Assembly (NCBI GenBank): GCA_036346275.1 | Contig: CM070725.1 | Span: 15,738,216 to 15,802,215 of the forward strand | Source: Otatea glauca | Lineage: Eukaryota > Streptophyta > Magnoliopsida > Poales > Poaceae | DNA: 64,000 nucleotides | Reading direction: 5' to 3' | In this document: positions 24,514-36,111 of the stretch, in pieces | How positions within the stretch are numbered: the first letter of the stretch is position 1 | Layout: each line of letters begins with the position of its first letter | Translations under genes and position numbers: made by a program | The notes under the pieces: generated by a model | Seen by the model: only the letters and a program-made list of their open reading frames with translations | Database searches by the model: none | Told to the model about the DNA's origin: nothing

Positions 24514-25744
24514 GCAGAAAGACCAGAGACACAGCGTAAGGGTGAAGGACTTCAGAAGTGTGCGGCTTCGGGGTTTTAAAGGAGCATGATCTCTGACAGC
24601 CAGCGTCAGTTACTCCTCAAAAGGTGCGCCAGGGTTTTCGGGCAGAGAACGTGAAGCGCCACGGTCGCGTCTCCTCGAATTCCCCCCACCCCGGGGGCCC
24701 TGAGGCGGCGAAAATCAGACACCTCCCGGGCGCGATCAGCATTTAATGCCACAAAGACGAAAGGACAGGTTCGGGGCGACCACGATGGAGGTCCTTGAAG
24801 GATTCCTTCATGTGGGGTCAGCCTCAGGGGCTGCCGTGCTCGGCTAAAGGGTCGACCCCTTCTCAAAGAAACAATAAGACTCAAGGCCGCCCCAAGCTTC
24901 AGGGCCGTCCCTTGAGCCTCGGGGGCTAGCTGTCGGGGATCGGTACCCTCGCCATGTGTAAGCATCCTCCCGGGCCTCGTGGTAGCTTTCCGCAGCCCAA
25001 GGGGCTCATCCCCGACCTAGATGATGCCCCCTGGTGGTCGGGCTCGGGGCCAGCAAGCTCGAGCTCGGGCACCGTCGCAAGGGCAAGCACCCTCGACGCC
25101 TCGTCCTCGTCCTCGACCTCGACGCCCCCGCGGGCACCAAGGAAAGGGATATCTGTAACATTTTTATTTTCATCTTATGTAAGACTCTCCTCTGCGTGGG
25201 AATAAGCACCCTACCTACCCCTGCGTGGGAACTAGGGTTCAACAGCTCCTGTCAGAATCTCAACAGCTCCCGTCAGACCCTCAACAGCTAGCAACGACTT
25301 CTGAGCCCCCATCAAATCGCCACGGGCTCCTGACGTCGATTTTGGGACCAAGCAGCAAAGGTTTCCCGGGGGCTATAAGAGCAGTAGGTCACCCCAACAG
25401 AAAAGAGAGAGGAAAAACAGAAAAACAGGAGACAAGGGCAACCCCCTACTCGCGACACCAACAACGAAGAACGGCGCAGCCCCCTGCTCTTGCTCGGGCC
25501 CCGTCCTTGTACTCTTCCACAGAGCCGCTAATACACCCTTAGCCTTAGGCGAAACTGGAGTAGAGCTATTACCCGACCTTGGGGGCTCAAACCAGTATAA
25601 ATCCCTATGTCCGACATCCTTTCTTGGACGACTTACCCGCGACGCCTGAAGCCCTCAAACGAGCGTGACCTCGGGTCCCGCTCCCGAGCAGACACCTCGC
25701 TCCCTCTTTCTTTCTTCTGCGGTTGACGGTCCCGATCGTCGACA
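24215..25744 (+). mobile_element. truncated Tat-like gypsy element (3' internal end plus 3' LTR)
   Basis: A purine-rich tract GCCTCGGGGGCTAGC (24916-24930) abuts an LTR that begins TGTCGGGG (24931) and ends CGTCGACA (25744), 814 bp. A TATA-like CTATAAGAG lies near 25374. Left of the tract is about 0.7 kb of internal sequence with an antisense ORF. After 25744 the host LTR resumes (CCTTGGGTTTTCCATTTTCC; compare 56702). The left junction near 24215 shows no LTR, so most of the element was lost together with part of the host LTR. Confidence 0.65.
24931..25744 (+). repeat. 3' LTR of the Tat-like element
   Basis: 814 bp with TGTCG/CGACA ends, preceded by the polypurine tract. Strongly GC-rich compared with its surroundings, as usual for this LTR type. 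Confidence 0.7.
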
Positions 25745-26299
25745 CCTTGGGTTTTCCATTTTCCATTCAAATTTGAGACAAATAAGAATGTAACTCAATT
25801 AAACATGTTAGTCTCATAATGATTAGATTTGTCATTAAACAATGATTAAACAATAATATAAAATCAATCACTAAAACTAATAGAGCTTGAACTTACACTT
25901 GTTGATATACTGTTGTTGCTAAGTCTTGATCTTCAAACCCTTTCTTCACTCCCTAGGGATCTACGTCTACTAGAAAAAAAACTAAATATAAATAAATAAT
26001 AAATAGAGACACAAAAAAACTATAAATTAAAAAATAAATAGATCTACAATGAAGAGCTTGATTTCAGAAAAATTTAGAAATTTAAATTGACTCAATCTGA
26101 GTTCGTATGAAAGAGAACGGGCTTTCAGAAGATTAAAATAAAATAAAATAGAAAAAGGATTTTCTAAAAATTCTGGAATTATTTTTCTAAAGAAAAATCT
26201 AGATTATTGTGTCATGCTGACGTGAGTGACTGATTTTTGAAAATAAAAGAAATATGAAAAAGGTTATTAGGCAGATATATGTGTCTATGGTCTATGGAA

Positions 26300-27733
26300 T
26301 GTAGGATCTAGGATAACCGACTAGAGGGGGTGAATAGGAGGTTTTTAAAATTCTTTAGCTCTAATAGAATAATTAAGCAAATATGACAAGAATTATGATT
26401 TTTCAACTATCAATATCTAAATGAGCTAGGCTTCACTAAGTGTACCAACAAGTTGTGTCTAATAAAATATGGCAATCCTAGGAAGATGATCAATCAATAT
26501 AATCACTATGAATGTAAATTGCACCAATGTGAGTAAGAAGAATGCAAACCAAGATATGAACACAAGAGATTTATCTGTGGTCTTAGTGACATGCAGGTCT
26601 CCCCTAATCCACGTTGAGGTAACTTAAGCAAATCAAACCGGCTCCTCATGCAATTGAGCCTTCCTCGAATCACTAGTGGTAGCTTTTTTTCGCTCCAAGT
26701 AGGCGAGCTCCAACCTTTACACTAATACCGGGTCCCTTCACAATCTTCTTTAAAGGGATCATTGGTTTCTCCTCGAAGCCATCTAGGAGTCGGCAAACTC
26801 CAAGAGTAAAAGACCAATTAACGCTTACTTGAAGATGATCAAGTGTTTGTAATGGCTCTAAATCACAATTCACAATTGAATGCTCTCAACAACCTCTAAA
26901 GTGAGAATTTAATGCTCAAGGGTGAAGAGATGCTTGCAAGGGCTCAATAAGTATTCAATGAGGTTCCAAGAAGTGCCTTTGCTACAAGAACGGGGGTATT
27001 TATAGCCCCCACCAACTCAAATAGCCGTTATGCCTCGAAATCATGATTTTTTGCCAAAATCGGTACTACTGGCAACAAACGTGCGATAGTGCTGGCCTCA
27101 GGGTTAACAGTCAAATTAGAGCATTTAATGCACAGATAATAGCCATTGCTACAGTACCCGCCCGGTACTACCGCCATGTAAGGGCCGATAATGCCAATTC
27201 CTGTAACTCAGAAAGTACCCTAAAACCCCTGTCTAGAAAATATGTACCAGCAACTATTGAGCAGTACTACCGAACTTTGGTAGTATCGGCCAAGAACAGC
27301 AGTAGTGCCAGATTTCAAAAATGAGCATAGAGAGTCTTTCTAGAAAATAACAACACAATAAAGGCACTCTCTAGAAAATATGTACCACTTTTTGAGGGTG
27401 GTAGTGCCGGTTCCAGAGCAAGAATTGGATTTCACAAATATTTTTTTAATGCAAACAATATCTCCCTCTTAATAGTATGGCACCTATTCTAGCAATCTGA
27501 TCCTTTCTCCATACTCTAAGATTGGCAAAAAGTATAGGAAAAGGTCCTTAATTTTTTATACTATAGCCTTGAGCTTGAATCATCGATAGACATTTTGTTT
27601 CACGATTTCACCTTCTCCATGTATTGACGCAGACCAACCTTTTTCTCATACACTCAAACAAATATGTTAGTTCGATAAGCTTGATTGTCATTAGTTACCA
27701 AAACTTAATTAAATTAGGGGCCTAGATGCTTCA
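26300..27733 (-). repeat. Sirevirus-type 3' LTR (minus strand), 1.4 kb
   Basis: Begins TGTAGGATCTAGG and ends CCTAGATGCTTCA, near-perfect 13-bp inverted ends. The left part carries ACTAGAGGGGGTGAATAGG. The right end abuts ATCTCCCCTTTTTGATAATT, which on the minus strand is a polypurine tract, so this is the 3' LTR of a minus-strand element whose internal region lies to the right. It includes inverted GGTACTAC/GTAGTACC motifs (27060-27420). The 5 bases before it are TGGAA; the partner LTR is not in the window. Confidence 0.75.
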
Positions 27734-27770
27734 ATCTCCCCTTTTTGATAATTGATGACAACCTCAAACA
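27734..27770 (-). other. polypurine tract next to the 3' LTR
   Basis: On the minus strand this reads TCATCAATTATCAAAAAGGG followed by GAGAT and then the LTR start. A near-identical phrase abuts the LTR at 61351. Polypurine tracts prime plus-strand DNA synthesis. Confidence 0.65.
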
Positions 27771-28215
27771 AAGATAATAGAATGAAAGTTGATTTTGAGT
27801 ATACATCAAGTCAAAACAAGTTGTATATTTTAGGATTTCGCTTTTAGTAGCATTTCACTTCTTTGAAAGAGAGTGATTGATATGTGAGTTGAAATGCTAA
27901 CAAAGTGACAGTTTATAGTTGAAACTCCCCCTAGAGGTGTGCATAGGAATAATGAGATGAAATCATTATATATATGACAATTGAATAAAACATGCATGCT
28001 CAACATCCAATAAAAAGCATAAGATCCGATGTTTAAAAGATAATTTAAGGGTCATTACAAGCATTCGTGATAAGCTAGAAAACACCATAAGAGTTCGAAT
28101 AACACAAAAGCACACATAAGAAGGTTCATAAGCTTACAAGATAGTACAATAATAAGAATAGCTTATCCTCTAGGTAATGTTTTTACTACAACACTCGGAT
28201 CTCCTTCTTCATACT

Positions 28216-28243
28216 TCTCCCCCTTTGGCATCAAGTACCAAAA
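28216..28243 (-). other. second polypurine motif downstream of the extra ORF
   Basis: On the minus strand it reads TTGATGCCAAAGGGGGAGAA. Several polypurine-like motifs between the last ORF and the 3' LTR are a feature reported for Sireviruses. The same motif occurs at about 61610-61632. Confidence 0.6.
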
Positions 28244-28266
28244 ACAAAGAGTCTTCAAGAGAGCAC

Positions 28267-29672
28267 CTAGGAGGAAGGAGGAGCATGCGAGCCAAGCCCA
28301 AAGCGATGAAAGGTGACAGGGGCTTGCTCACTGTGAAACTGAGAGAAAGATGCATTTAGAGCATCCACATGCTCCCTAACCTCTTCGACCATAGCATGAG
28401 TCTGAACTTGATAGGAGTGCTCTTGGTCAAATCTAGCCATCGTATCAGAGCGGAGACTAGCAAGACTTAATAGGATAGCATCTTGAGGCAAGTCATGCAC
28501 ATGCTCTTGCTCAACCTCATGCTGCTGCGCCATGTGATGAAGAACTTGTGGAGGCACCTCAGGTGGCTCGTAGAGCTTATGAATAGATCCAAGGGGACCA
28601 TTGTAGCCAGTCTTCATCCTAATCAAGGACATGAAGAAAGGAGCTAAGTAGATGGTCTTTGTGCGATCACGTGCAGACGAGGCCATCTCCTTGATGATAA
28701 AGTTCACCACATCAAACTTCTGGTGCTCCATCACTTTGCTTATGATATTCCAAGCATACCTCCGAATCTCATCAAAGTTCCCACTCTTATTCTGGATAGA
28801 AATCCTGATAATCCTGTTGATGAGACTGGGCTGAGGAAGAAGTCCTGCAAGCTTTCCTAGTCTCCTTCTAGCAGCTGGATCATAGAAGTTGACGATTTGA
28901 TGGATCCCTAGAGGAAGGTCATCATGGATCAAAGGGTGACCAATGTGGAATATTCCCAATGCATGCTCAAATTCTTCCTTGGAGGCTGTATATGTCTCAA
29001 ACCCTGTCATTCAAGAAATGCTATCAAAAGACTCAGGGATTTTCAAGGTAGCATAGAATTGCCTGATCAAGTCCTCCACATAGTCACATCTAGCAGCTAG
29101 GAGATGATAGAGACCTGCACCCATGAAAAGTTGGGTAGTCCAACAAACAATGGCAACTTCTTGATATGATCCCAGTTCACCCACTTCTAATCAGCAAAAT
29201 ATTTGTCCTTGCAGATACGATAATATGCCTTTTGTTGAAAGGAGGTGTGAAATCGAGGCTCAGACGCACTGCGAGAGAGGAGATACTAATTTCCTCCTCT
29301 TAGTTCATGGTACTTGTCACTAGCGATTTGCCTCAAATCCTCCTCATGGGCAATATCTGGCATCACTTCTTCATTGTCACTTTCTTCCTCTTCTTCCTTC
29401 ATTTCCTCTTCTTCTTCTTCAACTTCCGCTTCCTCCTCCTCTTCTTCTTCTTCAGATTATTGAGCAATTTTTTTCCCGTCCTAGCACAAGAGCTGCCAGC
29501 GAGCTCTTGTTGCACAATCGTTCTTGCATCTCTGTCCCTCATAGCGATGGTGAACGAGTTGTCACTGTTGTTGTCATTGTTACTGATGGGATAGGAGGAT
29601 TTCTCACGGACTTGCGGATGGTACCCCACCACGAGATGAGAGAGGAGCTGAAACATTCTTTGATCTGGGCAT
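28267..29672 (-). pseudogene. extra ORF of a Sirevirus-type element (plant transposon protein family, PF20167-like)
   Basis: Reading starts at ATG 29672 (MPRSKNVSAPLSSRGG), breaks frame near 29605, continues through a Glu-rich acidic stretch (about 29400-29460) and meets an in-frame stop near 29012. A clean 247-residue frame follows (29010-28267): FETYTASKEEFEHALGI, a domain with LPQPSLINRIIRISIQ and KFDVVNFIIKEM, and a C-terminal coiled-coil-like segment. I recognise the pattern of the 'putative plant transposon protein' domain. It sits between where pol would be and the polypurine tract/3' LTR, the place of an env-like or extra ORF. A diverged relative lies at 61649-63989. Function unknown. 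Confidence 0.6.
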
Positions 29673-30984
29673 GATTTCGAGATATGTACGAGACAAGGTG
29701 AGCAAAGATAATTAAGGTTGTATTGAAAATGAAGTAGCATAGCCAATATTTCAGATTATGAATTCTGGGAACCGACAAGACTGCAACATGGATGCCAGTA
29801 GTGCCAGGGCGGTACTACCGTGGATGAACTCCGGTAGTACCGGTCCGGTACTACCGCTGCACGGGGTGAGGTAGTGCCACCTCCAACAAACTGAAATCCC
29901 CAACTTTGTGGAATCATGAATTGAGTAGATCGGGCTATGTGATTGCTAAAAATGATCTCTAATGTCACCAATCCACACATTTCAACAAACGATTTCAACA
30001 AAGATTGCAAGGACCTACCACATTTTCAACAAACCCTAGGATTCAAAGGATATCAATATGGGGCAATTTTAGGGTATGAAAATGAGCACAAGGAGAGGGA
30101 GAAGATTACCCTGAGGGATTGGGAGAAAAATAGAAGGAGAAGAGGTGCTCGGAGGAGAGTATTATTGAGGGATTTGATTTTAGCCTTTTTTTTTGGGGGG
30201 GAGGGGTGAGGAGCCCTAGGCTTTGGAGAGGAAGAAGAAGAGTGAAATGACTTGGATTAGGAGCCAGTGATGGTCTTGTCGTTGGATTAATTTCTTGGTT
30301 CACTTCAGGAACTATTGTGTTGGGTTCAATAGTGAACTGGACACCACTGCCCCTCTGTTTGACATCCCTTCGATTCGCACACCAGCAGGAAGAATTGTAC
30401 GAGGATTTGTTGTCTGAACTCCAGCAGGTACATGATCTCTAGCTGTAATCCCAATCTCATCTTCCTCTATGCAAGACACCATTTCTGATACGATTTTCCC
30501 CTCTTGCTGGTTGTGAAATACCTGAACCTGAAGCGCAACCAAGGCAAGGGATAAGGAAGAGAGGAGCAAAAATAGCCGAGAAAACCGCTCAACTAGACCC
30601 ACACGCCAGAAGTGGTATGCGAACCGGCAGTGATAGTCGTAAATCCAAAACTCACTTATTTTAATAAAAAAAATTATTTGCACCAGGACCACCCTGTACT
30701 ACGCACGGTCTTGCGCGTCACAAGTCAAGCGATTTTCACACAAAATACGCGCGCGTGCGGTTGCTAAGAGTCGAATACAAGACTTGCTGCTCCGCACAAA
30801 GCTTCCTTACTATCTCACCTAACATACACTTCTTAACTACTATAAGATATATTTTCCTTTTATCCCTTCGTATCCAAAAGTTTCAACGATTATTTGGACA
30901 TATAAATGACTTCAAATAAACAAGTTGTCAACTACAAAGTTGTAGATCTCATGGAGAGCTATAATTTTCATATAAATTTTGTCT
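29673..30984. other. unclassified stretch, probably retroelement internal or LTR debris
   Basis: A cluster of GGTACTACCG/GGTAGTACC motifs at 29795-29880 resembles the palindromic part of the Sirevirus-type LTRs elsewhere in the window, so part of an LTR may be present. A single GAACCGGCAGTGATA motif at 30614 belongs to the CACTA family ending at 31212. No pol genes and no clear edges. Confidence 0.35.
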
Positions 30985-31212
30985 CCATTCGACTCCGTAT
31001 GAAAAAGTTATGATTTTTCAAAAATATTATCACTGCCTATTCGGATTCCGAACCGACAGTGATATTATTATCACTACCGGTTCGTAAGATGAACCGGCAG
31101 TGATACTTCCTCCATTATCACTGTCGGTTCTTCTTCGATCGAGCATTTATGCCGGTCTAGCTTATGAACCGGCAGTGATAGGCCAGTAAGAAAGGTGTTT
31201 TTTGTAGTAGTG
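30985..31212 (+). mobile_element. CACTA right end (another family)
   Basis: Ends in TTTTTTGTAGTAGTG at 31212, read inward CACTACTACAAAAAACACC. Four to five ACCGGCAGTGATA / TATCACTGTCGGTT motifs in both orientations (31030-31190) form its subterminal array. The left terminus is not found, so the element is truncated or its left half is decayed. Confidence 0.7.
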
Positions 31213-32192
31213 GTGTTAGCCATCATTAAAGGCTCCATCATTAATAGTATTAACGACCACGTACAATTTACGGTCATTAAAAATTTTAACGATGAGATAG
31301 TGTATCATCTTTAATTATGAAAAACAACGATCTCTTTTCTAGTATTAACGACCACTCTTTGGTTGTTTTTAACACCGTGGTTGCCACTGTTAGAGCATTA
31401 ACGATCTCTACTTTACAGTATGAGTGAGCAATTAATCACATTTGTGAGCACGTTTACCGTAAAAATAGCCTCAGCTATGTTACCACGGTTCATGGTGTTA
31501 ACATAGATCACATTTTCTTTTCTATAAACAAGCATCTAGTATTAAACAGCATGAATCAAAACAAATATTTTATTGCAGCCACCCATAGTATAATCAAAAC
31601 ATATACATCTCCATCTACTTATATGTATAATTATTCCAACATAATTTGTGCTCTAGCGAAAAGTAAAAATATGGAGATATACTACTATACTACTGCGACT
31701 GCATGAATGGGCCATCATCAACTACTCTTGTCCTGTCCCTCGTCAACTCTCCTTGTGAATCCTACAACATATAACAATTTCGTACAACTTAGTTATAAGT
31801 TCTGACATACATGATTTGCAAAGATAAAGGGCGATCAGGAGTCAGGGCCAACCTACAAGGCTAAATATAGAAAATATTATGCTAAGGCCAGTTGCATAAG
31901 AAATCAAGGAAAATCAACGACTCACATCCATATATGCAATCAGCGTCAGACAGCCTGCAGAATCACATCACGTAAGGATACAGAAATATCACCAATCCGT
32001 CTAGAACTCAAAAGAAATGGGCAATGAGATTACCATAGTTTTTGGAACAAATGCTTAGTAGTCTCACACAATGATCCGTACATTCCAATGTGCGTACATG
32101 TTTCAGGTGTCCTGAAGCAGTGCGCAACTACAAATAAGATCTGCAAATGGTTAGATGGCATAGTATGAAATCAGTTTAGTTAGGAAGGAGAG

Positions 32193-32470
32193 GAATTTTT
32201 TTTTAAATAATACAATTTTTAAAAGCAAGTGCGGCATTAATACGCGAGTTAAAAAATTTGCAAAAATAATACTTCGTCGCCGTACCGGTTGGCGAAATTA
32301 GTATTTTCGCCAAATGGTATGGCGAAATTAGTGTAATTGCGTGATTAGTAACGTCTGACCGAAATTTTCGTCGGGACACCCTATTTTCGCCAAACCGTAT
32401 GACGAAAATAGGGTCATCGCCACACGGTTTGGCGAGCACCTATTTTCGTCATACGGTTTGGCGAAAATAG
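32193..32470. repeat. MULE left TIR
   Basis: About 280 bp, inverted relative to 40830-41073. It contains at least five TTCGCC/GGCGAA blocks in both orientations, giving internal hairpins such as ATTTTCGCC...GGCGAAAAT. Confidence 0.8.
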
Positions 32471-32993
32471 GGGGGTCTTTTGGCCCGCGCCGACGCAAGC
32501 TCGACTGTTTTTCGAAGAAAAAGAGAGAGGCGGCGAGGCGACGTCGACGAGAAAGAGAGAGGAGGAGGAGAGAGAGAGGAGAGAGAGAGAGAGGAGGGAG
32601 AGGGGAGGCTGCCCGCGGGAGGAAGAGTGGGGGAGAGAGAGGAGGAAGAGAGGGAGGGAGAGAGAGAGAGGGAGAAAGAAGAAGAAGAGGAAAAAAAAGG
32701 TAATTTTGTTTTTGTGTAACATTTATTTTTTATAGTAGCATAGAAAAATAGTGTACGTAATGTTAGATTTAAATTAATCAGTGTATTTATCTTAGGTTAG
32801 CGGTATTAGATGTGTACTTTAATGTTAGATTTAATTTAATCAGTGCATGTAATTTAGGTTAGCGATATTAGATGTGTACTTTAATGTTGTAGTATCTGTA
32901 GCGAACTAGTTAGTTAGCGTTCTTTAATATAGGACAGTGAGATTATATGTTAGTGGTGATCTAAAAATTTATTTTGTATATATGGTCACAGTG

Positions 32994-35735
32994 ATGTCGG
33001 ATCCAGTGAAATTTAGAGTGTATTATGGCGATGGTGAAATAAGAAGTACGCAAAATGGTGTTGATTTAAGCAAGTTTTCGGTAACCATTATTGAGTACTC
33101 GTTCCCCGAAAGTGTTAGCATTAGTGATATAAAATTTTGGTTGACCCAATATTTTTCCCTGGATCCAAGTGTGTACTCTATTACCATTCAAATCATATTC
33201 ACACGTAGCAAGAGTGACCCGGCTATTTGGGAGTTAAAGAAAATAGATCGGACATACTTGTGGCAGAAATGGTTAAGGTGGTGCAAGGGATCTCGCCTTG
33301 AATGTGTGATACTGGTGCAAGCTTGCCCTAGAGAAGAGGTGGATATTAGTGATATGGGCGAGAGCAGTACATCGGTTAGAGCTGAACAAGTTCAAGAAGT
33401 GGTGCCGGTTGAGATAGCAGCGGGGGAAGATAATAGGGATGCAACAAACGTAGAAGGTTGGGCCGATGAAGGGGAGGAGATCGAGCAACTTGTTGATCAG
33501 TTGGAGTTAGTGGACCGTATGGCGGCAGAGGATGAAGCTGAAATGTTGGAATGTGATGATGACATCAGTGAAAATGACGAAGAGGAGGATGAGGATGATG
33601 ATAAAATGCCTCGTAAATCTTGGGGTAGCGGACATACCCATACGATTTAATGGAACAAGCAAAACCAATCTGGTATGGAAGTTTTGTGGGGCCATGAGTC
33701 GCGTTGGGAATATGGTGCAAATGTCATTCGGCTGAATCAAATATTCTCGAACAATTCTGAATTGAAGTTGGCAGTGAGGCTTTGGGCATTCTCGTAGCAG
33801 AGAGAGTTCTGGGTTGTCTTGTCCAGTCCAGATAGATACACAGTGAAGTGTAGAATCGATGGATGTGAATTCCGAGTTCATACATACAAGCCGAAACGTG
33901 AGACGTTTTGGACTGTATCACGAGTAGAGGAGCACACATGCAGACTAGAAAATGTTCTGGTGAAACACCACAACCTGAATGCAGCTGTAATTGCTAGTGT
34001 GATGTTCAATGAAATCATTGAGAAGCGGGACATTGAGTGTTCGTATATTCAGAAAGCAATCTTGAGAACCTTTAAGTACCAGATAAGTTACTCGATGGCC
34101 TAGCGTACGAAGCAAAAAGCATTAGAGAAGAGGTTTGGTACATACGAGGCTTCGTATTGCAACCTACCTCGTGTGCTTGATGTCCTGAAGCAAACGAACC
34201 CCGGCACATACACCGCTTTCAACGAAAGTGAAGCAGATGCTAACGGGATCTGCACATTTTGTCGTGCGTTCTTTTCATTGGGTCCTTGCATTGCGTCATT
34301 CAGGTACTGCCTTCCGTTGCTTTGTGTTGATGGTACATTTTTGACTGGAAAATACAAGGGGCAGATTCTAATAGACATTGCTATTGATGCGAACAACCAC
34401 ATACTTCCATTGGCCTTTGCTTTTGTTGAGGGTGAGAACCGGGATAGCTGGCTGTGGTTTTTCAGATATCTGAATTTCGGGGTAGTTGGTAATTGGCCCA
34501 ACGTGTGCATCATTCATGATCGTCACAAAGGTATTCTTTCGGCAATTAAGTCTCTACAGGAGGATCCTAATGAGCCATTCCCATGGTGTGACTTGAAGAA
34601 CAGGTGGTGTATGAGACATTTAGGAGCAAATTTCTTCAGGCAATTCAAGAGTAAGAAACTGATGAACCTATTTAAGAGGTTATGCAAGCAGAATCAGGCA
34701 CGTAAGTTCAACGCGCTATTTGTTGAGTTGGATAAGCACACTAGTGCACATATCGAAGAGATGAAGAAGCAACCACCTACGCCGAACGACTGCCCGCCCA
34801 AAAGGCTAACACCACTCGGGGAGCTCGATCCTCCTAATGTGAGGAGGCGATAGTCAAGGAACATAAAATGTTTCTCGCACTGAATAGAGGCGGAGCCTTT
34901 AGAGAAGTGGGCAATGCTCCATAACACTGGTGGCGCTAGGTTAGTATAGTAAATTGTGATATTTATGATGGTTGAACAAATAGGGTTGTTGTACTAACCG
35001 ATATGTGTTGATCAGATTTGGGGTCATGACAACGAATATAGCCGAGGTTCACAACTGGGTCATAAGAGGCCTCTGTCCGCTACCCCTTGTGGCCATCCTG
35101 GAAGGCATGTTGTACGGTATTGTTGCCTATTTCCAGAAAAGGCATGCGGAGGCTGTTCTTCATGCCACGACATTGCAAACGCCACATTGTTGCCGGATGA
35201 TGACCTACATGGAGGAACGAACCATTAAAGCTCAGTAGCATGTGGCGCGTAGCTTCGGGATTAGTGAGTACCGCTTTGAAGTGACTCTTCGGTGCAAAGG
35301 GGGATTGGGAACTAATACAGCGGTTATTACACACGAGGTTAATCTGGGCTAAAGGGCCACTGGATGGTGCGAATGCACCTGCAATAAGCCAAGACTTCTT
35401 CATATTCCTTGCTCACATGTGATAGCTGCGTGTGGGCGAATTGGGATGAACACGTCGCAATACGTATCCCCTTTCTACTTGAAGGATCGTGTTGTTCATA
35501 CCTGGTCAGGTGAGTTCCGTGGTTTTCGTACACACGGTGATTTCGCTGGGATTAACAGAGATGAGCGCATTTGTTTACCGGATGCAACCTTGCGGAGGTG
35601 CGCGGAAGGCTAGTCTGGTCGTCCGCAGAGTAGGCGCATTCGCAACGACATGGATGAATTTGAGGTGGGTGGCTGTGTTAGGAGGTGTTCTGAGTGCGGT
35701 GAGTATGGGCATAAGGCAAAGCAATGCCGGTAGCA
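32994..35735 (+). pseudogene. mudrA-type MULE transposase (broken)
   Basis: Starts MSDPVKFRVYYGDGE at 32994, typical of grass MURA proteins. After an acidic linker (33500-33600) the frame shifts near 33625-33650. A MuDR DNA-binding-type region follows (33760-34000, RYTVKCRIDGCEFRV). The MULE DDE domain lies at about 34170-34850: LCVDGTFLTGKYKG with the first Asp, FAFVEGENRDSW, and IHDRHKGI with the second Asp; a candidate Glu is not assigned. A SWIM finger WCECTCNKPRLLHIPCSHV lies at 35375-35440 and a CCHC knuckle CSECGEYGHKAKQC near 35690-35733. In-frame stops occur near 33797, 34101, 34851 and 35235. It would cut and paste the element in the nucleus if intact. Confidence 0.85.
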
Positions 35736-36111
35736 CGTGTAATGTGTACTGTTAGTTGTGCATCGAATTATGTACTATGTACTGTCAGTTGTGTATCGAA
35801 TTATGCATTATGTATTTTCAGGTCTGTAAAGAATTATGTAATCTTATTTACGTGACCATATTTATGTAATGTGTATTGTCAGTTATGTATCGAAATATAT
35901 GATCTTATTTATGTATTCTCATTTACGAAATCTTATTCATGTTTGTGGGATGTTATGTAATATTATTTAAGATGGACGCTTGTCACATGTAGTTTTTGTC
36001 ATATGTTTCGTAGTATTATTCATGTTGTACGCTTCTGTCATTTTACTTATATATATACCGTGTTTAATATATGTCTTGTGTAATAAATATTTTCTTATTT
36101 ACTTGCAGGGA
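35736..36111 (+). other. spacer or intron between transposase and PMD region
   Basis: AT-rich DNA with repeats of TTATGTA/TGTCAGTTGTGTATCGAATT, no coding. It could be an intron if the PMD exons are fused to the transposase, or an intergenic spacer. Confidence 0.45.

Larger units (their letters stand above)
23279..25897 (-). mobile_element. Sirevirus-type solo LTR (2.6 kb) with nested insertion
   Basis: Begins TGTAAGGTCGAGG and ends CTTACA, flanked by the 5-bp target duplication CTTGT (23274-23278 and 25898-25902). The start contains AGAGGAGGGGTGAATAGGC, the motif that closes Sirevirus-type LTRs when read on the minus strand. The edges are closely similar to the solo LTR at 53567-56859, so they belong to one family. 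The copy is complete at its ends but its middle is replaced from about 24215 to 25744 by a gypsy fragment. No internal region or second LTR is present. Confidence 0.85.
21601..26299 (-). mobile_element. decayed retroelement hosting a solo LTR
   Basis: Sequence on either side of the solo LTR (21780-23278 and 25903-26280) becomes continuous when the insertion is removed. It resembles the long non-coding LTR of grass gypsy elements read on the minus strand, for example the GTGAGTACAAAAAGTACTCATC stretch near 21958. No coding is present and the outer edges are not defined. Family assignment is tentative. Confidence 0.35.

Noticed and set aside
29307..29594. Phe/Leu-rich 95-residue frame resembling a membrane protein
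   Set aside because: It is the complement of the Glu-rich acidic stretch of the minus-strand extra ORF.
30320..30690. 126-residue minus-strand frame that might be a membrane protein
   Set aside because: Hydrophobic stretch without motif, in a retroelement-rich interval with no supporting context.
32458..32722. Open frames of Arg/Glu/Gly on plus and Ser/Leu on minus
   Set aside because: They arise from a GA-rich low-complexity tract next to the MULE TIR.
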